Assembly: GCA_040386975.1 (NCBI GenBank) | Contig: JAZKEO010000006.1 | Coordinates: forward strand, 62,001-126,000 | From: M2408 sp040386975 | GTDB lineage: Bacteria; Bacteroidota; Bacteroidia; Flavobacteriales_D; Crocinitomicaceae | DNA: 64,000 nt | Direction: 5' to 3' | Shown here: piece by piece, positions 1 to 7,379 of the stretch | How the letters are laid out: each line of letters begins with the position of its first letter | Numbering within the stretch: position 1 is the first letter of the stretch | Made by a program: the position numbers and the translations under genes | Notes under the pieces: model-generated | Seen by the model: the letters and a program-made list of their open reading frames with translations, nothing else | Databases searched by the model: none | Told to the model about the DNA's origin: nothing

Positions 1-387
1 GAAAATGCAGATAATGTGGAAGTAAATGAATTGTTTAATCTTGATTTTAGCGGTTCAGATGATGATTTAATTCGTTTTTTAGAAATGGCTGGTATGGAAG
101 CGGAAGATATTTATGAAATAAAGACTTCGAAAGTAAATGGGAAAACAGTTTCCACAAAAAAAATCATTTTAGATGAAGAAGACTTAAAAGATATCAAAGC
201 TGAATATTCAGAATTGGCGAAACAAATGAACAAACAGCAAGATAGTCAGGAATTAATGTATTTTGGTAATTTTGACTTGCAAATTGAGTTTTTGAAGAAG
301 CAAATCACTCCAAAATTACAGGATGAACTTAATAAATTAAAAATTGTTGGCGTAACAAGTTCCAATTACACCGATTTTTTGAAGTAA
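1..387 (+). CDS. C-terminal part of an unrecognised protein, 5' end outside window
   Basis: The frame is already open at base 1 (codons for E-N-A-D-N precede the first possible start, a GTG at 16), so this is the last 128 residues of a longer protein. The visible part is hydrophilic and acidic, rich in Lys/Glu helices, with no Cys, no membrane segment and no motif I can assign to a family. Its TAA (385-387) directly abuts the stop codon of the converging rhodanese gene (388-390), leaving no room for a terminator between the two. Function unknown; the missing N-terminal part would probably decide it. Confidence 0.6.
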   Translation, partial: ENADNVEVNELFNLDFSGSDDDLIRFLEMAGMEAEDIYEIKTSKVNGKTVSTKKIILDEEDLKDIKAEYSELAKQMNKQQDSQELMYFGNFDLQIEFLKKQITPKLQDELNKLKIVGVTSSNYTDFLK

Positions 388-771
388 TTATTTCGATTCT
401 GGAAGTTTATTTTCCCTCCAATTTGTAATTCCACCTTCTAGTTCATAGACAGTTTTAAACCCCTTTGAACGCAAATGTTCTGCTGCTGCGGCACTTCTTC
501 TTCCACTTTTACAGTAAACAAAAACAGCTTTTTCTTTATCAAGTGTTGCACTTTGTTTGTCAAAAATATCTCCATTCCAATTGTAGTTTTTTGAATCAAG
601 CAAATGTCCTTCTGAATATTCTTCAGCTGTTCGCACATCAATAAGTTGTGCTTTTTCAGTTGATTTTATTTTTTCTGAAAATTCTTTTGCAGAAAGTACG
701 TTTTTTGAGACTTGACTATTTGAGCAAGACACAAAAAAGAAAACGAGAAAAATTAAATAAAATGCTTTCAT
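388..771 (-). CDS. rhodanese-like lipoprotein
   Basis: A single rhodanese domain (127 aa) behind a lipoprotein signal: a hydrophobic stretch ending in FVSC with the lipid Cys at residue 16. The domain shows the early DVR motif (about residues 45-47) and the active loop C-K-S-G-R-R-S with catalytic Cys87, so it should carry persulfide sulfur outside the inner membrane. A Met 15 codons upstream is possible, but that start would overlap the upstream DUF983 gene (ending at 776); starting at 771 leaves a 4-bp gap and puts the signal peptide at the N-terminus. It is the last gene of the leftward sulfur-handling cluster. The physiological sulfur donor and acceptor are unknown. Confidence 0.85.
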   Translation of the reverse strand: MKAFYLIFLVFFFVSCSNSQVSKNVLSAKEFSEKIKSTEKAQLIDVRTAEEYSEGHLLDSKNYNWNGDIFDKQSATLDKEKAVFVYCKSGRRSAAAAEHLRSKGFKTVYELEGGITNWRENKLPESK

Positions 772-775
772 GATG

Positions 776-1168
776 TTAGTTTTTAATTGTTTTAATGATA
801 TTTTTTTCTTTGTCAAATTTAATGAAAAAATTTAACCAAATTAAGCGTGATAATCTAAAAGTTACTGGAATTAAAAGAATTACTGAACTAATAAAAAAAG
901 TGAAATATAACCAAATTTCTAAATGGAATAATAAGGAATCTAAGACCCATGTTGTAACAAACCAAGCAACCATCAAAGCATAACTCACATACATTGCTCC
1001 AGTGAAAAATCCAAGTTCTTTTTCATAAACCTCCCCACATGATGAACAAGAAGTATTCATTTTATCAAAACTTTTTAAATCATAAGCGTTATTTGTTTGA
1101 AAAACGTTTGATTTGTGGCATTTAGGACATTTATTCTTAAAAGTTGAGTAAAGTATGTCTTTTAACAT
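776..1168 (-). CDS. DUF983 family membrane protein
   Basis: 130 aa. The N-terminus holds two zinc-knuckle-like pairs, C-P-K-C (residues 14-17) and C-S-S-C (41-44), followed by two transmembrane segments (about 55-78 and 84-105). This matches the DUF983 pattern of a small cytosolic Zn ribbon anchored by two helices. The biochemical role of DUF983 is not established. It lies 12 bp after one rhodanese gene and 4 bp before the lipoprotein rhodanese, so it is very probably co-transcribed with them and may serve metal or thiol handling there (inference). Confidence 0.8.
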   Translation of the reverse strand: MLKDILYSTFKNKCPKCHKSNVFQTNNAYDLKSFDKMNTSCSSCGEVYEKELGFFTGAMYVSYALMVAWFVTTWVLDSLLFHLEIWLYFTFFISSVILLIPVTFRLSRLIWLNFFIKFDKEKNIIKTIKN

Positions 1169-1180
1169 AAGATTGTGCTT

Positions 1181-1498
1181 TTATCGCAATTTATTTTGCA
1201 AGCCATACCAACCACCACCGTTGTAAACTTGCGTAAAACCATTTGATTTTAGGATATTTTTTGCTGAAGCACTTCTCATTCCACTAGCACAGCAAGTAAT
1301 AATTGGTTTATTTTTGTCTGTAAGTTTGTTCAGATTATTTCTCAATGTTTCAACAGAAATATTAATCGAACCTTTGATATGCCCGCCTTGAAATTCACCT
1401 TTACTTCTCACATCGAGTATGATAGCACCTTGTTTAATTAATTCTTGATAGTTTACTTTTGGTCCAAGACCAAAAATTTGTTTTATTGTATTCAACAT
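1181..1498 (-). CDS. single-domain rhodanese-like protein
   Basis: 105 aa, cytosolic, no signal peptide. It shows LDVRSKGEF near residue 28 and the active-site loop C-C-A-S-G-M-R-S, with catalytic Cys70 preceded by a second Cys. The next rhodanese (1501-1785) shares the same CCASGxRS loop, so the two look like tandem paralogs. The start at 1498 (MLNTIKQ) is chosen because a further upstream Met would overlap the neighbouring coding region; the gap is then 2 bp. Part of the Crp/Fnr-linked cluster; probably a persulfide carrier, partner unknown. Confidence 0.88.
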   Translation of the reverse strand: MLNTIKQIFGLGPKVNYQELIKQGAIILDVRSKGEFQGGHIKGSINISVETLRNNLNKLTDKNKPIITCCASGMRSASAKNILKSNGFTQVYNGGGWYGLQNKLR

Positions 1499-1500
1499 GT

Positions 1501-1785
1501 TTATTTTATTTGAGATTGATAATAATTCACATCCAACCAAGAACCAGCGTTATAACATTCAATTCCTTGTTGAGAGAGGAATTGAGTTGCTTGTCCACTT
1601 CTTGCGCCAGAAGCACAACATAAAACTAAAGGTTGGTTTAAGTTTTTTATTTCACTTAATCTTTGTTGAATTTCTTGCAGTGGAATGTTGATACTTCCAA
1701 CAACATGTCCTCCCATAAATTCCTCCTTTGTTCGCACATCTATAATAGTGCCTTTTTGTTCTTTGATGATATTTTCTACGTTCAT
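1501..1785 (-). CDS. single-domain rhodanese-like protein
   Basis: 94 aa, close to the minimum for one rhodanese domain. IDVRTKEEF lies near residue 15 and the active loop CCASGARS holds catalytic Cys57. It overlaps the upstream DUF6132 gene by 4 bp (1782-1785), a typical translational-coupling arrangement, and is followed 2 bp later by a second rhodanese. Likely cytosolic sulfurtransferase or persulfide relay. The three rhodaneses in one operon differ in location (two cytosolic, one lipoprotein), suggesting sulfur transfer on both sides of the inner membrane (inference). Confidence 0.9.
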   Translation of the reverse strand: MNVENIIKEQKGTIIDVRTKEEFMGGHVVGSINIPLQEIQQRLSEIKNLNQPLVLCCASGARSGQATQFLSQQGIECYNAGSWLDVNYYQSQIK

Positions 1786-1973
1786 TTTTCCTTTTTAAAG
1801 AGATTAAAAACTAAAGCACCCATGAGTGTAACATATAAGGTGCTGTTTAAAGGTTTTGACGTGATTGCACAAGTTCCGTTTGCACAACCAACAAAATGAT
1901 AATAAGAGTAACCTGCAATTGCTCCTAAAACCATTCCTATAAGTGTTAATTTGTATTTTAATATAAAATTCAT
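1782..1973 (-). CDS. DUF6132 family small membrane protein
   Basis: 63 aa with two transmembrane segments (about 9-27 and 44-58) around a short loop bearing a C-A-N-G-T-C-x-I-T-S motif. This Cys pair and the 'G-C-x-x-G-T-C-x-I-T' pattern are what I associate with DUF6132, a family of unknown function usually next to rhodaneses and TauE/SafE genes in Bacteroidota. It is the first gene of the sub-operon DUF6132-rhodanese-rhodanese-DUF983-rhodanese, and its ATG lies only 4 bp after the putative -7 box at 1978-1985, so the message may be leaderless. The Cys pair could accept or sense reactive sulfur (speculation). Confidence 0.8.
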   Translation of the reverse strand: MNFILKYKLTLIGMVLGAIAGYSYYHFVGCANGTCAITSKPLNSTLYVTLMGALVFNLFKKEK

Positions 1974-1977
1974 GAGG

Positions 1978-2021
1978 CAAAGTTCTCTATTTTAATTGCA
2001 TTAGAAGGTAACTTTTGTTAC
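1978..2021 (-). promoter_or_regulatory. Crp/Fnr-type operator with -7 box upstream of the DUF6132-rhodanese operon
   Basis: A perfect dyad GTAAC-TTTT-GTTAC occupies 2008-2021 (5+4+5, the geometry of FNR sites). On the minus strand, a -7-like box GAACTTTG lies at 1985-1978, exactly 22 bp past the dyad and 4 bp before the ATG at 1973. The words TGTTACACAAG around the right arm recur at 2679-2689 with the same 22-bp spacing to another -7-like box. If transcription starts at the ATG, the dyad is centred near -41, the class II activator position. The cognate regulator is probably the Crp/Fnr gene at 2681-3301 (inference). Confidence 0.65.
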
Positions 2022-2031
2022 ACAAGTGAAT

Positions 2032-2400
2032 TTATTTTTCAAACCACATTTTGAAAGCTATTCCAACTAACATGAACGCAAAGATTTTTTTAAGAATATC
2101 TTGCGGAATTTGAGTGGCGAATTTTGCTCCAAAATATCCTCCTATAAAAAAGAACGCAGACAATATGAGTGCCGCTTTGATGTCTACAAATCCTTTTTGG
2201 TAATATTGAAATGCTGCTAATGCTCCAACAGGTAAAACCATCATGATTAAAGCTGTTCCTTGAGCCATTTGTTGCGAAAAACCAAGTAACATAACCAAAG
2301 CTGGAATGATAATAATCGCTCCTCCTAAACCAAAAATTCCACCAAAAACTCCAGCGACAACACCAATTAATGCTATTAAAAGGGCATTTTGGAATTCCAT
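2032..2400 (-). CDS. half-size sulfite exporter TauE/SafE (TSUP) family membrane protein
   Basis: 122 aa with about four transmembrane helices and the glycine-rich GVFGGIFGLGGAII loop typical of the TauE/SafE repeat. Full-length family members are about 250 aa with two such repeats, so this is one repeat and probably works as a homodimer. The start at 2400 is chosen since the longer start at 2433 would overlap the DUF2892 gene; the genes are then 1 bp apart. With rhodaneses, DUF2892 and a Crp/Fnr regulator around it, export or import of sulfite, thiosulfate or a related sulfur anion is likely, but the substrate is not visible. Confidence 0.85.
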   Translation of the reverse strand: MEFQNALLIALIGVVAGVFGGIFGLGGAIIIIPALVMLLGFSQQMAQGTALIMMVLPVGALAAFQYYQKGFVDIKAALILSAFFFIGGYFGAKFATQIPQDILKKIFAFMLVGIAFKMWFEK

Positions 2401-2401
2401 C

Positions 2402-2608
2402 TTACTTTCTTCTTTTTCTAGTAGAAATTCCAAAAGGTAAGTAAAGCGGACAAAAACTTATAAAACTTGTTAGAATAAATACTCCTGCCAAAACTAAAAG
2501 AATGATGGCTGTTGTTCCTGAAATAATTTCTGTAAAATACAAAGCAATAACTGTGACAGCCAAAATAATTCTAATTACTTTGTCTGATAATCCCATGTTT
2601 TTTTTCAT
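2402..2608 (-). CDS. DUF2892 (YgaP-like) small membrane protein
   Basis: 68 aa with two transmembrane helices (about 9-28 and 31-50) followed by F-C-P-L-Y-L-P-F-G and a basic tail. This is the DUF2892 fold that in E. coli YgaP is fused to a rhodanese domain; here the rhodaneses are separate genes in the same cluster. It is first in the sub-operon with TauE/SafE and sits about 33 bp downstream of the putative -7 box at 2641-2648. Role: probably a membrane anchor or channel-like partner in persulfide metabolism (inference from YgaP). Confidence 0.82.
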   Translation of the reverse strand: MKKNMGLSDKVIRIILAVTVIALYFTEIISGTTAIILLVLAGVFILTSFISFCPLYLPFGISTRKRRK

Positions 2609-2640
2609 TGTAAAAAGTTAAAGTGAATATTAATTTTCTA

Positions 2641-2684
2641 CAAATGTCAAAAAATAAAAACTTGGATTCAGCTACTAATGTTAC
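2641..2684 (-). promoter_or_regulatory. second Crp/Fnr-type operator with -7 box, upstream of DUF2892-tauE
   Basis: An imperfect dyad GCTAC-TAAT-GTTAC spans 2671-2684 and shares TGTTACACAAG with the perfect dyad at 2008-2021. On the minus strand a box GACATTTG lies at 2648-2641. The gap between dyad and box is 22 bp, identical to the other promoter, and both boxes have the form GAnnTTTG rather than TAnnTTTG. The dyad overlaps the stop codon of the Crp/Fnr gene itself. The identical spacing is the main reason to believe both sites. Confidence 0.6.
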
Positions 2685-3301
2685 ACAAGGGAAATTTTAT
2701 TTCTTCCCAAGACAACTAAATTTTCGTCTTCCAATTGTTTTAGAAGTCTGGAAATAACAACGCGAACAGATCCAAGTTCATTTGCTATTTGTTCATGTGT
2801 TAAAAAGATTGTTTTACTTTTTGTGACCTCAGACTTCATTTTTAGAAAATTTAAAAGCCGTTCATCTAATTTTTTGAAAGCAATTGCATTTACAACTTCC
2901 AATAACTCTTCAAAACGTTTGTGATACAAGCGAAAAATATAATCTAGCCATTCTGGGAATTCCTTAATGAGTAAACTCACTTTTTCAATTGGAATAAATA
3001 AAATTTCCGTTTCTTCCTCTGCAATAGCTTTCACTTTACTTGTATCTTGGTGAATTCCACCCAAAAATGACATGATACAACTTTCGCCTGCTCGAATGTA
3101 ATAAAGCAAAATTTCTCTGCCTTCATCATCGGTTCGCATAACGCGAATACTTCCTTTTGTAACGATTGGAATTGCTTTGATATAAGCTTGTTCATTGAGA
3201 ATAATATCTTCTTCCTGAAATGTTTTTGAAAAACCAATATTTGCTAATTTTTCAATAATTTTTGGTGAAGATTTGAACTCGATGATGTCGTTTAATTCCA
3301 T
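2681..3301 (-). CDS. Crp/Fnr family transcriptional regulator
   Basis: 206 aa with a cyclic-nucleotide-binding-like beta-roll (about 20-125), a dimer helix (about 125-150) and a C-terminal winged helix with recognition region L-T-H-E-Q-I-A-N-E-L-G-S-V-R-V-V-I-S-R (about 168-186). The E-x-x-S-x-R recognition-helix pattern of classical FNR/CRP is replaced by S-V-R-x-x-x-S-R. I see no N-terminal Cys cluster, so it is not an Fe-S FNR; the effector is unknown. It stands at the head of the sulfur cluster and probably acts on the two GTAAC-type dyads at 2008-2021 and 2671-2684. Only 26 bp separate it from the upstream T9SS gene, and no own promoter is evident. Confidence 0.92.
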   Translation of the reverse strand: MELNDIIEFKSSPKIIEKLANIGFSKTFQEEDIILNEQAYIKAIPIVTKGSIRVMRTDDEGREILLYYIRAGESCIMSFLGGIHQDTSKVKAIAEEETEILFIPIEKVSLLIKEFPEWLDYIFRLYHKRFEELLEVVNAIAFKKLDERLLNFLKMKSEVTKSKTIFLTHEQIANELGSVRVVISRLLKQLEDENLVVLGRNKISLV

Positions 3302-3327
3302 GTTTTGATTTTTCGCTGAAAAAGGAT

Positions 3328-5016
3328 TTATTCAATGATTATTTTTTCTGTTTTCCCTTCAATTTCAATAAAATAAATTCCACAACTTAGATTTGAGATG
3401 TTTATTTTCTCTTCTGTTTTTCCTAGTTGAACAACTTTCCCTTCTGGGTTTGATAAAAAGTAAGTTGATTTTTGCTTTAAATCTGAAATTGTAATTTCGT
3501 TCTTAGCTGGATTAGGGTAAATCGAAAAATTGTTTTCATCTTTAACTAGATTTTCGATTAAATTAATACCTCCGCTTTTACTAGCTTCTGCTGTGTTTCC
3601 ATAAACACCTAAATTAATTCGATTTCCGTTTTCCTGAGGTTCATTACTAAAATCAGAATTTGGATTTCCAGCATCAATAGCAGGACTGTTTTGATTATCA
3701 AAAATAAAATCCTCACTATCAAAATAATGACCAAAAGTTGATTGAAGATGAAAGTCGTGTCCTTGAGCAACAACAAAAAGCGGATCTGAAGAAATATTTC
3801 CTGTTCCGCTAAAATTTTCAGTTGATAAAGTATAATTCACTTCTAAGCTTGCTGCATTTTGTCCGTCTTGTGAAAGATGAAAATCGTCCGCGCTATTACC
3901 CCAAAAAATACAATTTTCTACTTTCACAATACTTGCTTGAACATATAAGGCACCGCCTTCTGCAAGTCCAGGAGTGTTATTTGCAATTGTACAACTTCTG
4001 ATTTCAACAACGGAAGGATTATTATCAAAATCAGAGTCAACATAAATTGCGGCTCCACCTTCTGCGTTTAAATTTGAATTCCCATAAATTAAATTATGAT
4101 CTATTAAAACTTTTGCCGCTTCATCCACAAAAATTGCTCCTCCACGAGAAGGAGCGACGTTATTGTAAAAGATGTTATTTGCAACAACCATCAATTTCGT
4201 TGTGTCGTAGTTGAAAAGCATTAATCCACCACCCCAGCCGTAATTGAAACCGATAGCTGCTGAATTATTTCTCACTTTATTGAATGAAAAAGTTCCAGAA
4301 CCATTCAGATAAACTGCACCTGCATGATCATCAACTCCTTGATTATTGTCAATTACATTTTCCGTAATTAGAAAATTTTCAGGACTCCCCGCTGTTCGAC
4401 TTATCGCTCCGCCACGACCAGCAAAATTATTGTTGAATAAATTTCTGCGAATAATAATATTTATTCCTTCAAAACCTATTGCTCCACCAAGTTGACCTGT
4501 ATTCATAGTCCCATTACTTTGAAAATGATTGTCTTCAATTATTACATTTGAAAGAAAACCAGAATATTCACCAAAAAGTGTAATTCCTCTTTCTCCGCCC
4601 TTTATTTCAAATCCACTTATTGTTGCATTTCCTGAAATTTCTTGCTGTTCAATCGAAAAATAGATACAAGATTGAGTCCCATCACCTTGGATAGTTGTAA
4701 GGTTAGATTCAAAATCTCTGGAATTAAAATCACCCGAAATAGTTGCGTCATAATTTGCTATACTTCCTCCTAAAAAACCACCTAAAAGATGGATTTTTTT
4801 TTCACTTATTGAAATTGGAGAATATGATCCTGTTGCAACTTTGATAGTATCACCAGAAATAGCAAAATTGACTGCTTCAATTATTGAATTAAAAGGTTTT
4901 GAAGAACTTCCATCTTCTGTTCCACTTAAATTACTATCATCAACATGAAAAACATTTTGAGAAAATGAATAATTGACAGAAATCAAGGAAATAATAAGTG
5001 AGAAGAAATATTTCAT
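3328..5016 (-). CDS. T9SS-sorted secreted protein with right-handed beta-helix repeats
   Basis: 562 aa. Residues 1-19 form a Sec signal peptide ending FSQ. The body (about 25-440) is a parallel beta-helix: repeated 'GGAI/GGAL' rungs with N-N turns (FEGINIIIRRN, GGAISRT, GGAIFVDEA, GGAALY-type motifs), as in choice-of-anchor Q/polymorphic outer-membrane-like surface proteins. The last ~75 residues are a type A T9SS sorting domain (SIYPNPAKNEITISDL, then SNLSCGIYFIEI and KIIIE). It should be exported to the surface or medium. No catalytic polysaccharide-lyase residues could be identified. It starts 2 bp after the stop of the upstream T9SS gene, so they form an operon. Confidence 0.85.
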   Translation of the reverse strand: MKYFFSLIISLISVNYSFSQNVFHVDDSNLSGTEDGSSSKPFNSIIEAVNFAISGDTIKVATGSYSPISISEKKIHLLGGFLGGSIANYDATISGDFNSRDFESNLTTIQGDGTQSCIYFSIEQQEISGNATISGFEIKGGERGITLFGEYSGFLSNVIIEDNHFQSNGTMNTGQLGGAIGFEGINIIIRRNLFNNNFAGRGGAISRTAGSPENFLITENVIDNNQGVDDHAGAVYLNGSGTFSFNKVRNNSAAIGFNYGWGGGLMLFNYDTTKLMVVANNIFYNNVAPSRGGAIFVDEAAKVLIDHNLIYGNSNLNAEGGAAIYVDSDFDNNPSVVEIRSCTIANNTPGLAEGGALYVQASIVKVENCIFWGNSADDFHLSQDGQNAASLEVNYTLSTENFSGTGNISSDPLFVVAQGHDFHLQSTFGHYFDSEDFIFDNQNSPAIDAGNPNSDFSNEPQENGNRINLGVYGNTAEASKSGGINLIENLVKDENNFSIYPNPAKNEITISDLKQKSTYFLSNPEGKVVQLGKTEEKINISNLSCGIYFIEIEGKTEKIIIE

Positions 5017-5018
5017 AA

Positions 5019-7193
5019 TTACTGTATTACAATCTTTTTTACAAAAACATTATTTTCTTGATCGCTTACATGGATAAAATAAACTCCCTTTGAAAGATTT
5101 GAAAGTGTGATTTTTTCCTTATTCAAGCCATTTGTTAGTTTTTGAGAATGAATAGTTCGTCCATAAAAATCTAAAACAGTAAGACTTTCATTATCAAACT
5201 TGTTTTTAGATTCAATAGTGAAATTTCCATTAGTTGGATTTGGAAAAACACTAATATCAGATCTTGAATTGGTTTTTTCTTCAATCCCAGCATGAGTTGT
5301 TGTGTTTACTATTTTCCAAGCATTGTTTGTACTAATTCCGCACATATACCAAACAGCATTATCATAAGTTGTCCCAGATTGGGCATGCCTTGTTGCTGCC
5401 GGCCAGTTTCCAGTTGTGGTTTTTAACTCTTTCCAACTAATTCCGTCTTCCGAATACCAAACATCATTCATTTCTGTTCCTGTAGCCATTCCTGCAAACA
5501 ACCATATTTTATTGTCAAAATAAGAAACCGTGTGCCAATATCTTCCTGTCCAAGGTGCTGATTCATTTACCAATGTCCAATTGATTCCATCAGCAGTTTT
5601 CCAGACTTCATTGTAAGACCTTCTTGTCCCTTCACTTGATCCGCCTAACATCCACATTTGTCCTGAACCGTCAATTACGCTGTTAATTTGCATTCCACGT
5701 CCTTCCCAAGGGGCATTTTGTTCTTGTGACCATGTTATCCCATCAACACTTGTCCAAACATCATTAAGAGGTAAACCACTGCATTGTTCTCCTCCATAAA
5801 GTGTTAATTTACCATTTAAAAATGCATAATTTACATTACTTCGAGGAACAAATCCAGGAATTGCAGAACAAGTTTGAGTCCAATTAGTTCCATCTTCACT
5901 CTTCCAAACATCAGTTAAACATCCTGATTGTGGATCTCCACAAATAACCCACATTGCACCATTTCCCACTAACCAAGCCGCAGCATGTCTTGCTGGCCAT
6001 GGAGCAGTAGTGATTGAGTCCCAATTTGCTCCATCTGTCGAACTCCATACATTACTATGTGTGCTTGTAGGATCGTGATATGGTGGATCCCAACCTCCCA
6101 AAAGCCACATTTTATCCTGAAAAACAACTAAACCAGAACCATCCATAGCATGAAAAGGTAATGTATCTTGCACCTCAACCCAATCGTATGGACTGACAGT
6201 GATTTCTCCAGTTGAATTCGTTAAAAGTGGATTTGTAAAATCTGAAACACGCAACTCAATTCGACTTCCTGCTGGAAGATTCAGATCCAAATTAGTAAAA
6301 CTTTCCCAATGATTATTTGAGTGAATAATTGGTGAGAAAGGACCACCATTTACACTTTTTTCAACTAAAATAGAATCACTTATTTGAGTCATATCATACT
6401 CCCAAGCAACTAATAAATTTGAACCTTTAACATAAGCATCAGTTGATTTCAATTGATAAAATGTAAAGGGTCTGTTTTCAAACCATAGCAAATCAATTTC
6501 TGCTTGATCTAAATTTCTGTTGTAGAGACGCATATCGTCAATAGTTCCTTTAAATAAATATGGATTTGCACTAAATACTAAATCAACTACATCACCAAGT
6601 GAACCGCCAAAAAAATTGTTAAGACTCATGTACGATAACGAATGATTTCGATATATTTTTAAAGTATCTGCTTCTCTGGTAATAGCAAAATGACACCATT
6701 CTCCTTTATTATATGCTCCTGGAGTACCTTCGGCAATTCCATTTTGATTTGCACCCGTACCGTTCCAATAAGCATAAGTTGTAAAAAAGCTTTGAGGTAA
6801 AAACTCAAGTGAATTGCTGCTATTACTGCTCAATTGTATTTCAAAATTAGATGTTGTATCACTTGCGAATTGCTTTGATGAAAATAAATTCATCACTTTA
6901 GGAGAACTTGTTTTATACCAAAAAGAGATTGTAAAATCACCCGTAATAGGAGCAAATTCGGCAATTGGTAACACCAAAGAATCTGAAGTTCCATTCATCA
7001 AAAGTGCACCGTTTGGGTTTCCTAAACGACCATTAACAAAAGTTCCTGAACCTGTTGTGATGTCATTACCATTTCCTGAAAAATCAGTTAAATCGTTATC
7101 AAATTTATAGTGTCCAACTAAATTATTTGTTGGGATTTGAGCATTTACAACTAATGAAGTGCAAATGCTTAAGATAAATAGAAGTTTTTTCAT
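5019..7193 (-). CDS. T9SS-sorted secreted protein with LamG-like and Kelch-like domains
   Basis: 724 aa. Signal peptide 1-18 (ends VVNA). Residues about 24-240 are a LamG/concanavalin-like jelly roll (GHYKFDNDLTDFSGNGND ... FTISFWYKT ... GTIDDMRLYNRNL). A short Ig-like stretch follows (about 245-335), then five units of the pattern VW-x-S/T-x-DG-x-x-W (VWSSTDG, VWKSEDG, VWTSVDG, VWKTADG, VWYSEDG), a Kelch/galactose-oxidase-like propeller. The C-terminus is a type A T9SS sorting domain (SVFPNPTNGNFTIES ... LSKGVYFIHV). Probably a cell-surface carbohydrate-binding or adhesive protein; no enzyme active site is evident. Co-transcribed with the beta-helix protein downstream. Confidence 0.85.
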   Translation of the reverse strand: MKKLLFILSICTSLVVNAQIPTNNLVGHYKFDNDLTDFSGNGNDITTGSGTFVNGRLGNPNGALLMNGTSDSLVLPIAEFAPITGDFTISFWYKTSSPKVMNLFSSKQFASDTTSNFEIQLSSNSSNSLEFLPQSFFTTYAYWNGTGANQNGIAEGTPGAYNKGEWCHFAITREADTLKIYRNHSLSYMSLNNFFGGSLGDVVDLVFSANPYLFKGTIDDMRLYNRNLDQAEIDLLWFENRPFTFYQLKSTDAYVKGSNLLVAWEYDMTQISDSILVEKSVNGGPFSPIIHSNNHWESFTNLDLNLPAGSRIELRVSDFTNPLLTNSTGEITVSPYDWVEVQDTLPFHAMDGSGLVVFQDKMWLLGGWDPPYHDPTSTHSNVWSSTDGANWDSITTAPWPARHAAAWLVGNGAMWVICGDPQSGCLTDVWKSEDGTNWTQTCSAIPGFVPRSNVNYAFLNGKLTLYGGEQCSGLPLNDVWTSVDGITWSQEQNAPWEGRGMQINSVIDGSGQMWMLGGSSEGTRRSYNEVWKTADGINWTLVNESAPWTGRYWHTVSYFDNKIWLFAGMATGTEMNDVWYSEDGISWKELKTTTGNWPAATRHAQSGTTYDNAVWYMCGISTNNAWKIVNTTTHAGIEEKTNSRSDISVFPNPTNGNFTIESKNKFDNESLTVLDFYGRTIHSQKLTNGLNKEKITLSNLSKGVYFIHVSDQENNVFVKKIVIQ

Positions 7194-7345
7194 AGTGGTT
7201 AATTAGAAATTTTATAATTGTGATTAAAAGTATTAAATTTTATTTAAATAAATCCAAATATTAATTTTTTTTAATCAATTTTTAAAGCTTTCATTGAGTA
7301 AGTTAACAAAAACCGAATATTATCTTTTGTGATTATAAAAAATGC

Positions 7346-7353
7346 TAACTTTG
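7346..7353 (+). promoter_or_regulatory. -7 box of the helicase gene
   Basis: TAACTTTG fits the Bacteroidota -7 consensus TAnnTTTG and lies 27 bp before the GTG at 7380. A TTTG at 7326-7329 could be the -33 element, but the 16-bp spacer is short. Confidence 0.45.
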
Positions 7354-7379
7354 TTTCTACTTTCTTTTGAGTTTAAAAC

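Noticed and set aside
2681..3301. Crp/Fnr protein as an oxygen-sensing Fe-S FNR
   Set aside because: No N-terminal Cys cluster is present to hold a [4Fe-4S] centre.
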